A stretch of 64,000 bases of DNA, from NCBI GenBank assembly GCA_038207155.1, contig JBBRAB010000017.1:36246-100245 (forward strand). The letters run 5' to 3'. Below, in pieces: positions 1-7,237 of the stretch; position 1 is the stretch's first letter, and the number at the start of each line of letters is the position of its first letter. Under the pieces are notes generated by a model that was given only the letters and a program-made list of their open reading frames with translations, did not search any database and had not been told where the DNA came from. The position numbers and the translations under genes were made by a program. The DNA comes from FEN-1139 sp038207155. GTDB taxonomy: Bacteria; Myxococcota_A; Polyangia; Polyangiales; Polyangiaceae.

Positions 1-1
1 G

Positions 2-1510
2 TTCCTCGACACCCCGCTGACCGCAGCCGACACCAAGCATGAGCTCGAGGCCGCGTCGCTCGTGGCGTTCGTCGTGGGCTCCAAGGACCGTCTGCCGATG
101 GTGCTCGCGCAGGTGACCGAGGCGATCCGCGCCGAGGACTCGGCGAACGGTCGTTCGACGCCGTCACCCGTGTCCGCGGTCGAGACGGGCGTCAAGAAGG
201 CCACCGGAAGCGCGCTCGTTGAGCATTATCTGCGCTTTGCGGGCTGGTTGCTGTTTGATACCACGGGCGCCAATCCCAAGGCGAATCTCGCCGAGCTCTG
301 CGCCAAGACCGGTGAACTCGACGCCGCCGCACACGACGCCAAGACCGACGAGACGGTTGCCAGCGGTTACACCGCGAAGGTCAACTGCATTGTGCGCAAG
401 GGTGGTGGCAAGCCGCAGCCCCTGGCGCTGCGTCTCGGCGGAACGCTCACGCCAGGCTTTGCCGGCGCGGCCTATCGCCTCAAGGACAACAAGGCCGTCA
501 AGGGCGCCAAGCCCTTCGGCAGACTCGCCAAGGGCGTGCCACTCAAGGTGGACTTCGCCTCTGAGGATCGCGTCTACGTGTTGCTAGCCAACCCCAGCGT
601 CGAGCGCGAAGCCGCGGTTGCCGTCGAGGTTTCCGACTCAGCGATCGTGACGGTGCTGACTCCCGCCGAGGATGGCGTCATCAAGCCCAAGCAGCCTCAG
701 CACTTCAGTCTGGAGCTGAGTGACGTCCCCGCGGCGCTCAAGAAGATCGCCGTCGAATGGGATTTTGGTGACGGCAGTCCCGTGGTCAAGGGTGAGGGCG
801 CGGTTGCCAAGGGCAAGGCCAAGCTCGAGGCCGAGCACGCGTTTGACAAGGATCAGGAGTTTGCCGTCAAGGTGACCTACTTCGATGCCTCCAAGGCGCG
901 CACGCGCTTGGGCACCGCGGTCACCAGTGTGATCGTCAGCTCACGCACGGTCTCGCTGTCGGCTCCGACGGCCGCGGCGCACGCAGCGGCACCAGCGGTA
1001 TTTGCAGCCAAGCTGACGGCGGGCGCCGCTCCTGAGTCGCCTCTCTGGAGCTTTGACTTCGGTGACAAGACCGCTCCCGTGGCGAGTCCGCTGCCGCAGG
1101 TGGCTCACACCTACGCGGCTGCTGGTGAGTTCACGGTGGAAGTGACGCTCGCCTCGGGCAAAACTCCCAAGGCGATCCTCGCGAGCGCCAAGGTCACCGT
1201 CAAAATTGCCGCAGCTCTAGCGATTCCCGCACCGAGCGCGGCACCAAGCGCAGCACCGAGCGCGGCACCAAGCGCAGCCCCGAGCGCGGCACCAAGCGCG
1301 GCACCAAGCGCGGCACCGAGCGCGGCACCGAGCGCAACGGCGGCGCCTGCCAACACTGGAAAGACGGGTCCGGCTGCAACCAGTACGGCCAAGCCCAGTG
1401 CAACGGCGGCGCCGGCTAACACCAAGGGCAGCGCGGCGCCGGCATCCACGGCCAACAAGGGCAAGAACGTTGTGCCGGATGGCAAGGCGCCTCCACTGAC
1501 GAAGAAGTGA
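2..1510 (+). CDS. PKD-domain protein with Ala/Pro/Ser-rich C-terminal tail (5' partial)
   Basis: The frame is open to the first base of the window, so the start lies upstream; the GTG at 62 is only the first possible start inside. Two PKD-like (immunoglobulin-fold) modules are visible from WDFGDG at about 753 and FDFGD at about 1053, each followed by an H-x-F/Y motif and a beta-strand pattern ending in V-x-V. PKD modules usually occur in surface or secreted proteins and mediate binding. The C-terminus is a low-complexity PSAA/PSAT array followed by Lys/Pro-rich sequence, probably a wall- or envelope-spanning tail. No enzyme domain is visible in this part. The region before the PKD modules (first 200 residues) is not recognised. 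A UUCG-loop terminator follows. Confidence 0.85.
   Translation, partial: FLDTPLTAADTKHELEAASLVAFVVGSKDRLPMVLAQVTEAIRAEDSANGRSTPSPVSAVETGVKKATGSALVEHYLRFAGWLLFDTTGANPKANLAELCAKTGELDAAAHDAKTDETVASGYTAKVNCIVRKGGGKPQPLALRLGGTLTPGFAGAAYRLKDNKAVKGAKPFGRLAKGVPLKVDFASEDRVYVLLANPSVEREAAVAVEVSDSAIVTVLTPAEDGVIKPKQPQHFSLELSDVPAALKKIAVEWDFGDGSPVVKGEGAVAKGKAKLEAEHAFDKDQEFAVKVTYFDASKARTRLGTAVTSVIVSSRTVSLSAPTAAAHAAAPAVFAAKLTAGAAPESPLWSFDFGDKTAPVASPLPQVAHTYAAAGEFTVEVTLASGKTPKAILASAKVTVKIAAALAIPAPSAAPSAAPSAAPSAAPSAAPSAAPSAAPSAAPSATAAPANTGKTGPAATSTAKPSATAAPANTKGSAAPASTANKGKNVVPDGKAPPLTKK
1232..1339 (+). repeat. 12-bp in-frame tandem repeat encoding PSAA
   Basis: Nine consecutive 12-bp units encode eight Pro-Ser-Ala-Ala and a final Pro-Ser-Ala-Thr. 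Unit length is a multiple of three, so copy-number change would alter tail length without breaking the frame. Differences among units are limited to single third or first codon bases. Confidence 0.9.
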
Positions 1511-1519
1511 GCCGCTGAC

Positions 1520-1549
1520 GCAGCGGGCTCGACGCGTTGAGCCCGCTGC
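1520..1549 (+). terminator. hairpin directly after the PKD gene
   Basis: An 11-bp perfect GC-rich stem (1520-1530 with 1539-1549) around an 8-nt loop begins 10 bases after the stop codon. It has no T-tract, so it may be an mRNA 3'-end stabiliser rather than a true terminator. Confidence 0.4.
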
Positions 1550-1573
1550 GACCACTTCGCTCGAGAACGCATT

Positions 1574-1607
1574 GACGGGTTCGGTTCGCCGAGCCCGTCG
1601 GCGTTTT
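1574..1607 (+). terminator. Rho-independent terminator with UUCG tetraloop
   Basis: An 11-bp stem (1574-1584 with 1589-1599, one G-T pair) closes a TTCG tetraloop and is followed by GGCGTTTT. It lies between the end of the PKD gene and the end of a convergent minus-strand gene. Confidence 0.75.
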
Positions 1608-1640
1608 GTCTGCTGTTGACGGCACGGCGCGGGCTGCTCG

Positions 1641-2229
1641 CTACTGCAAAATGGTCAGCCCGAGCGTGGGGTAGGCCAGAATCCCGGAATTGCTCAAATT
1701 CTGAGTCGTCAGTCCCGCCGCAAGGTCCGCTTCAGCGTGCAGCTTTAGCCACCAGGCAGGAGACAACACCACACCAACGGCGAACACGGGATAGAGCGTG
1801 AGGGTGCTGCAAACGCGCCACGAAAGCCGAAGCCCAGGCTCAAATCCACCCCGGCCCGAGCTTGCTTCAGCAACTGTCGTCGAAATGCGAGCCGCCAGCC
1901 ACTGGTGGCCAGTCGGGCTCCAACTCCCAGTCTTTAGCGGGTGAATAGGCCAATCCCATGTGGGCAATGATCGCCGGCGGATTCATTCCGAGATTCGCCG
2001 CCCCTGCCAGCAGCCGGCGTTTCTCGTCGTCGCTAAGGGGACGCGAACTAGACGCCTGGTCGAGTGCGACCGCCGCGTCTACAACCTTGGCGATCGAGCC
2101 GGTCGAGAGCGACAGATCCGTGCCGAGCTCCGTCTGATAGTGACCTGGTTCCGGGACGTGGCCAGGTTGAAAGCTGGACAAATCCGTCGCGCATCCCGAC
2201 GTGACCACGCCGCTACAAACACAAGCCAA
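1641..2229 (-). pseudogene. frameshifted gene for a small envelope protein
   Basis: Two overlapping minus-strand frames look like halves of one protein. The upstream half (2229 to about 1900, TTG start) has a short Cys-containing N-terminus ending SGCATD, then a helical stretch and MGLAYSPAKDWEL. The downstream half (about 1900 to 1641, next frame) has GFEPGLRLSW and an alternating hydrophobic/polar pattern ending ILAYPTLGLTILQ, as in outer-membrane beta-barrel C-termini. The join should lie at about 1880-1930. No ATG start was found upstream, so the 5' end may be degraded too. It could be a true pseudogene or a sequencing error; the family is not identified. Confidence 0.5.
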
Positions 2230-2623
2230 TAGACGATTCAGGTGACGTACAGCTGCGCGGATTGTGACCCGTGCCTGGAGGAATACAAGTGCCGCCTGGT
2301 TATGGCTTGCACGTCGTGACTACGATTGCGAGTCGCGGCGAGTCGCAATCGTAGTCACGACTGCGGTGGAGGCCATCACGGTGCGCCGCCACTCGCTCTC
2401 GCGCGTTGCGGGCAACTTGCATGCTTGAACTCGATGGCAGTGGTCCCGGCGGATTTCCTCGGGCGACTGTGCCGGTTTCAGCCCCCGCAGGAATTGTGCA
2501 CCTTGGGCCCCGTTATTCGTCACGGCCCCTCTTGCGGTCCGGTTGCGGCCCGGATAGCGTCGATCTCGTCAGGCTGGAGGCAGGGGCAGTGGTTGCCCTT
2601 GCGGGCGCGAAAGGGGCAGGGCA
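2230..2623. other. intergenic region, about 390 bp
   Basis: No convincing gene. The open frames here lack codon-like patterning. It holds the 2313-2361 inverted repeat. It separates a minus-strand broken gene from a plus-strand broken gene, so any promoters would be divergent. Confidence 0.5.
2313..2361. repeat. 19-bp perfect inverted repeat, 11-nt spacer
   Basis: Bases 2313-2331 are the exact reverse complement of 2343-2361. The spacer region also contains a 9-bp direct repeat, GCGAGTCGC at 2328-2336 and 2338-2346. There is no T-tract, so it is not a standard terminator. It could be a protein-binding palindrome, a cruciform or a remnant of a small mobile element. Confidence 0.85.
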
Positions 2624-3576
2624 ATGACTCAAGCAAAGGGTTGCGAACGGTATTCGGTTCGAGGTTATCTGGGGCTCGGCGGGTGCTCCGTTTTTCTAAC
2701 ATTGGCGGTGTCGAACCTGCTCGGTTGCACTCGCGCGACGGTACTTTGGTCGCGCCGCGCGCCACTCTGGGGCTCGCTCCTGTTGGCACGAGCGTCGGAC
2801 ATCGCGGGAGCTTTTTTGCGCGCACCATTGATGCGGCCGAGGCCAGGAGCAAGCTCACCTTCGAGCCGTTTGACTATTGGTATGAGTTGCGCGACATTCG
2901 GCCCTTGGCGGCTTGCGCGATGCGATTCAAGTCGCCGGCGGGCAACGCACTGTTAGGCTACGAGAATAGAAGTGATTTCGCAGTGACGGTACCGCGAGGG
3001 CAGGCCAACAGCTACGGACCAAAGAGCCTCGATCAGCCGCAGGAGGTCTTTCTTCCCGGCAAGCACGAACAGGCTCACTGGGCAGACTATGCTCTCAATC
3101 TTGGGCTTGTATGGAAGCTCGCGGGCGACTCGGCGGCGGTGGATGCGGGCACGCGTCACTGCGGGTTTGCTGACTTGACACCCGAGCAGCAGGCCAACCG
3201 GCAGTCCGTCGCAGCTCCAATGCCCGAGCCGCGCAGTGCGCTCCCCAGCGCGCTGCGAGCCCTCATTAAGCCGGATATCCCCAGCTCCGCCAAATACCAG
3301 CCGAGCGCGCCGTTTGTTCACGAAGTGAAGCTTTACCGTCGCGCGGCTCCCGCAGCAGGGGGCTCAACCACGGGCATCGCCCCAGCGGGCGGGCAAAGTG
3401 AGGGCGGCACTGCCGAAATAACCCAGGCGCTAGGAGTCGCCGATCGGACCGAACGAGCCCCTTTCCGCTTCAAGGTAACGTCAGTCCACTACTCGGAGTC
3501 CGAGGGCGCCTGCGGCTCGGTCGATCCCTATACGGCTGTAGAATTCCTCAAAATAAATAAGATCCGGATCTTGTAA
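2624..3576 (+). pseudogene. frameshifted lipoprotein gene, shift at a T6 run
   Basis: The ATG at 2624 follows GGGGCAGGGCA and starts a lipoprotein-like N-terminus: hydrophobic FLTLAVSNLLGC, with lipobox LLGC, then TRATVLW. That frame stays protein-like to GAF at about 2815, then deteriorates and stops at 2956. The frame that carries on credibly to 3576 (FARTIDAAEARSKLTFEPF, later VPRGQANSYG and VFLPGKHEQAHW) joins exactly at six T (2812-2817): one extra T would fuse them. Gene, sequencing error and phase-variable switch are all possible. The protein family is not recognised; it would be a surface lipoprotein of about 317 residues. Confidence 0.5.
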
Positions 3577-4263
3577 CCCGCCACGTTGCCCACTCATGCC
3601 AACCGACATGCAGCGAGCAACCGTGCTGCGTCCCGCGCCTCAATGGTGTCGATACGCTACCGCCGCGTCGCAAGGTCGCGCGTCGCGAGCAGCCGTCACC
3701 ACGCCGCGCAAAACAAAATGCTAGCAGCTCTCGCTATGGGAGTCGCTTGCGAGTCCCGCTATGTCCCGCTACCAGTGACGTCAGCGAACCAGCTGCGTCT
3801 CGCTACCAGTGACGCCCGTAAACCTTGCTCGGACTGTGATCCGGGGGGGAGTGCTAGTCATGCGGGCGTGTCGCTCACGGACTACCGTCTCGAACCCAGC
3901 GAGCCGATGGCTCCGACGCGCACGCGACGGGCGGAGATGACGGAGCGCGAGCCGCACGAGGTGATAGCCCAGCATCGCATCGCATCGCGCAGCTCCCCGC
4001 CGAGCAGGCGCAGCAGCTCCCCGCCGAGTTGGAGCCTCTGCCCCAGGGGACCTGAGCCCAGTCCAGGAACGGCTGCGGGTTTTGTCTTGGCGGCGTGGTG
4101 ACGCCGAGCGACGGGTAACGATTCCCTCCCACTGACTTCACCCTATTCGCCCGCATACCGATGAAGGTCCGAGTAGGAGACGGGTGCCGCGGGTAGGTGA
4201 CCCTAGGGATATTCCTAGGTCGCGGGCGGGCTGGACGGGCAAATCTGCTGTATTATTCGGCCA
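3577..4263. other. gene-poor region with short direct repeats
   Basis: About 690 bp with no convincing gene on either strand; the 171-residue plus-strand frame is Arg/Ser-rich and low in hydrophobic patterning. It contains two copies of CGCTACCAGTGACG (3767-3780, 3801-3814), two of GCAGCTCCCCGCCGAG (3989-4004, 4013-4028) and a GCATC microrepeat near 3973. Near its end are an imperfect palindrome CCTAGGG-ATAT-TCCTAGG (4202-4219) and a TATTAT hexamer (4251-4256) just before the next start codon. It may be decayed coding sequence. Confidence 0.5.
4251..4256 (+). promoter_or_regulatory. possible -10 box very close to the start codon
   Basis: TATTAT lies only 7 bases before the ATG of the Cys-rich lipoprotein gene, and no Shine-Dalgarno sequence is seen in the preceding 20 bases. 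If used, the transcript would be leaderless or nearly so. No good -35 element is visible. Confidence 0.25.
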
Positions 4264-7107
4264 ATGGCGCGCCTCAAATATGCCCTCGCGGCAACCCTCT
4301 TAGTTTTCGCTGGAGCACTCGTCGCAGCTTGCTCCAGCACTGACTACACCACCAGCTCGGCCAACTGCGACAACGGCCAACTCGACACCGGTGAGACGGA
4401 CGTCGACTGTGGTGGTGACTGCGGCAAGTGCTCGGCAGGCAAGCTCTGCTCCAAGCCCGAGGATTGTGCCAACGCGCTGCCCTGCACCGAGGGGCGTTGC
4501 CAGCAGGCGCACTGTACCGACAAGGTGAAGAACGAGGACGAGATCGCGGTTGATTGTGGTGGCGCTTGCGGCGGGTGTCCCGAGAACACCGCATGCACCA
4601 AGGACGTTGACTGCGTGAGCTCGAACTGCAGCGCCGGCAAGTGCCAGCCAGCATCCTGCACGGACAAGAAGAAGAATCAGTCGGAAACGGACGTCGACTG
4701 CGGCGATCCGCTCAAGCTCTGCGTGCTGTGCGGAAGTGGCAAGGCCTGCGTGAAGGCGGACCAATGCGAGAGCAAGATCTGCACGACTGGTAAATGTGCG
4801 GCTCCGACCTGCACGGACAAGCTCGCTAACGGGCTGGAGGGCGGCGTCGATTGCGGCGGTACCTGCCCGACCCTGTGCGGCGAAGGAAGTGCTTGCAAAG
4901 AAGGGCAGGACTGCTCGAGCGGCGTCTGTGTCAAGGGCAGCTGCATCGCCCCTTCCTGTGGTGACCAAACGCGCAACGGTACCGAGACAGACGTGGACTG
5001 CGGCGGGAGCTGCGACAAGTGTGCCCTCGGGTCCCGGTGTGCCAAGGCCTCCGATTGCAAGATAGCGAGCTGCAACAAGGGCATCTGCGAGCGACCAGGC
5101 TGTACCAATGGGGTCAAGGCTGATGGTGAAACGGACAAGGACTGCGGCGGCCCGGAGTGCAAACCTTGCGCGGACACGAAGATCTGCTTGGCCGACCCGG
5201 ATTGCGAGAGCAAGGTCTGTGCGGGCAACTTCTGCGCGGTGCCAAGCTGCAACGATTCGAGAAGGAACGGTGCCGAGGGTGACATCGACTGCGGAGGCAC
5301 CTGCGCCAAACTCTGCGTGAAGGACCAATCCTGCACCGTCAGTGGCGACTGTACGGACAAGATCTGCTCCGCGCACAAGTGTGCGGCCCCGGCGTGCGAC
5401 GATTGGCAACAAAACGGCGGTGAGACCGGTAAGGACTGCGGCGGTTCTTGCGCAGCGACCAAGAAGTGCACTCAGGGCGTCGGCTGCGACGTCAACGGTG
5501 ACTGCACGAGCGGGGTCTGTAACGCCGGGATCTGTGCGGCTCCCAGCTGCACTGATGGCGTGCTGAACCAGACCGAGACGGACAAGGACTGCAGTGGCGG
5601 CTGTAACCCCTGCGCTGATGGCAAGAGTTGCAAGGCCGTGGACGACTGCGTGAGCAGCGTCTGTAGCGGCGGAGCCTGCGCTGTGCCGACCTGCATCGAC
5701 ACGAAGAAGAACGGGACTGAGGCGGGCCCTGATTGCGGCGTCGCCTGCCCCGGTAAGCTCTGCGGCGTCGGGGTCACCTGCGGCGGAGACGGTGACTGCG
5801 GCTCAGGGGCTTGCACGGCAGGCAAGTGCGCTTCCGCCAGTTGCTCCGATGGTCGAAAGAACGACAGAGAGTCTGATGTGGACTGCGGAGCCAGCTGCCC
5901 GACGAAATGCGGCAGTGGCCAGAGCTGCGCGGGTGAAAGTGACTGTTCCTCATCGCTGTCCTGCGTGCGCAGCGTCTGCAAATCCGCCGCTTGCAATGAC
6001 GAAGCCCAGAACGGTTCAGAGACGGATGTGGATTGCGGCGGCAGCTGCGGAGCCTGCCCGGATGGCGGGAAATGCGCCGGCTCAGGCAGTAACTGCATCA
6101 GCAAGGTCTGCAACGGCTCAAGCCGTTGCGCGGCGGCGAGCTGCTCCGACAGAATGAAGAACCAGCTCCCGATCGTCGAGTCCGACGTGGATTGCGGGGG
6201 CCCTTGCTCCACCAAATGCGCCACCGGCATGATCTGTGCCACCGGCACCGACTGCGTGAGTGGTGTCTGCTCCACTAACAAGTGCGCCGCTCCCGGCTGC
6301 GATACGATCAAGAACGGTGACGAGACCGATCTCGACTGTGGTGGCTCGGGTGGAACGAACGGGTGTGCCACCCTCTGCGCGGTGAACAAGAGCTGCGCGG
6401 ACGATGCCGACTGCGCAAGCTCGTGGTGCAATCCCTCAAACGAATGTGCGAACCCAAGCTGCACCGACACGCTCCAGAATGGTACGGAGACGGACGTGGA
6501 CTGCGGCGGCTCTTGCTCCTCCTCAGGCAAAACTTGCGCCATTACCAAGAAATGCAAGGTCGCAATCGACTGCTTCAACGCTTGGTGCAACGGCGGCGCC
6601 TGCGCCACGCCCTCCTGCACGGACACCATCTTCAATGGCCTGGAGACCGGTAAGGACTGCGGCGGCTCGGTCTGCGTCAGTTCGACCTGTACCATCAACG
6701 CCAACGCCAACGTCAACGCCTGCTACCAGTGCAAGGGTACGGGTGGCTGTAGCGTCGACCAGGATTGCCGCTCGCAGAGCTGTGATACCGGGGCCAAGAC
6801 CTGCAAAGTGCCCCCGGCCACGAGCGCCAACACGACCGCTGCCGAGCGCGTGGGCTGCTTGCTCACCAAGCAGGATGGCGGAACCTGCTGGCCCTGCTCC
6901 GCTGGAACCTACGGCGGCAATCAAGCCGACGAGTCTATCTGCTGGCAGCACTTGACCTGCTACGCCCGGAAGAACTGCAGGCCGGGTCAGCCGTGCGCCG
7001 ACAGCGCCGGTGCCTGTGGAGTCAACATCATTGGTGGTGGATCCGCTCCACAGGGCATGGCGGTGAAGACTTTCAACGAGACCGCCCCCGACTGCACCTG
7101 TCCGTAA
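4264..7107 (+). CDS. Cys-rich repeat lipoprotein (16 repeats)
   Basis: 947 residues. The N-terminus is a lipoprotein signal with lipobox VAAC (Cys23), so the mature protein should be lipid-anchored in the envelope. It then consists of 16 copies of a roughly 45-50-residue module of the form C-x-D-x3-N-G-x-E-T-D-x-D-C-G-G-x-C-x2-C, then G-x2-C-x4-D-C-x2-x-x-C-x2-G-x-C-x3-x-C. The evenly spaced Cys pairs suggest a rod of small disulfide-stapled domains; the Asp/Asn-rich turn may bind calcium (inference). The last 120 residues depart from the repeat but remain Cys-rich. Such arrays are typical of Myxococcota surface proteins of unknown role. It is monocistronic, with a terminator after it. Confidence 0.92.
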   Translation: MARLKYALAATLLVFAGALVAACSSTDYTTSSANCDNGQLDTGETDVDCGGDCGKCSAGKLCSKPEDCANALPCTEGRCQQAHCTDKVKNEDEIAVDCGGACGGCPENTACTKDVDCVSSNCSAGKCQPASCTDKKKNQSETDVDCGDPLKLCVLCGSGKACVKADQCESKICTTGKCAAPTCTDKLANGLEGGVDCGGTCPTLCGEGSACKEGQDCSSGVCVKGSCIAPSCGDQTRNGTETDVDCGGSCDKCALGSRCAKASDCKIASCNKGICERPGCTNGVKADGETDKDCGGPECKPCADTKICLADPDCESKVCAGNFCAVPSCNDSRRNGAEGDIDCGGTCAKLCVKDQSCTVSGDCTDKICSAHKCAAPACDDWQQNGGETGKDCGGSCAATKKCTQGVGCDVNGDCTSGVCNAGICAAPSCTDGVLNQTETDKDCSGGCNPCADGKSCKAVDDCVSSVCSGGACAVPTCIDTKKNGTEAGPDCGVACPGKLCGVGVTCGGDGDCGSGACTAGKCASASCSDGRKNDRESDVDCGASCPTKCGSGQSCAGESDCSSSLSCVRSVCKSAACNDEAQNGSETDVDCGGSCGACPDGGKCAGSGSNCISKVCNGSSRCAAASCSDRMKNQLPIVESDVDCGGPCSTKCATGMICATGTDCVSGVCSTNKCAAPGCDTIKNGDETDLDCGGSGGTNGCATLCAVNKSCADDADCASSWCNPSNECANPSCTDTLQNGTETDVDCGGSCSSSGKTCAITKKCKVAIDCFNAWCNGGACATPSCTDTIFNGLETGKDCGGSVCVSSTCTINANANVNACYQCKGTGGCSVDQDCRSQSCDTGAKTCKVPPATSANTTAAERVGCLLTKQDGGTCWPCSAGTYGGNQADESICWQHLTCYARKNCRPGQPCADSAGACGVNIIGGGSAPQGMAVKTFNETAPDCTCP

Positions 7108-7132
7108 CCCACGCCGCACCAACCCCAATAAG

Positions 7133-7167
7133 CGAAACCCCCGCCGGCATGCCGAGCGGGGGTTTCG
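7133..7167. terminator. bidirectional terminator hairpin
   Basis: A 12-bp perfect stem (7133-7144 with 7156-7167) carries an AAA/TTT-containing base and an 11-nt loop. It sits between convergent genes (the Cys-rich lipoprotein and thrS), so it can serve both directions. Confidence 0.75.
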
Positions 7168-7237
7168 TGTATTTGCCCTGGTTTTATGGGCGTTGAGAAG
7201 CGTGTTGAGTAGCGCGCCGCGCGACGGACGTTCGTCC

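Noticed and set aside
1867..2229. Independent 120-residue gene
   Set aside because: Sequence logic continues in the next frame, so it was merged into one frameshifted gene.
3586..4101. 171-residue plus-strand frame
   Set aside because: Arg/Ser/Pro-rich with no hydrophobic core, no ribosome site and internal short repeats; kept only as a gene-poor region.
5472..6716. 414-residue minus-strand frame inside the Cys-rich gene
   Set aside because: It mirrors the repeats of the plus-strand gene (Gln/Pro/Ser-rich, no domain, no ribosome site); the Cys-rich frame has a signal and lipobox.
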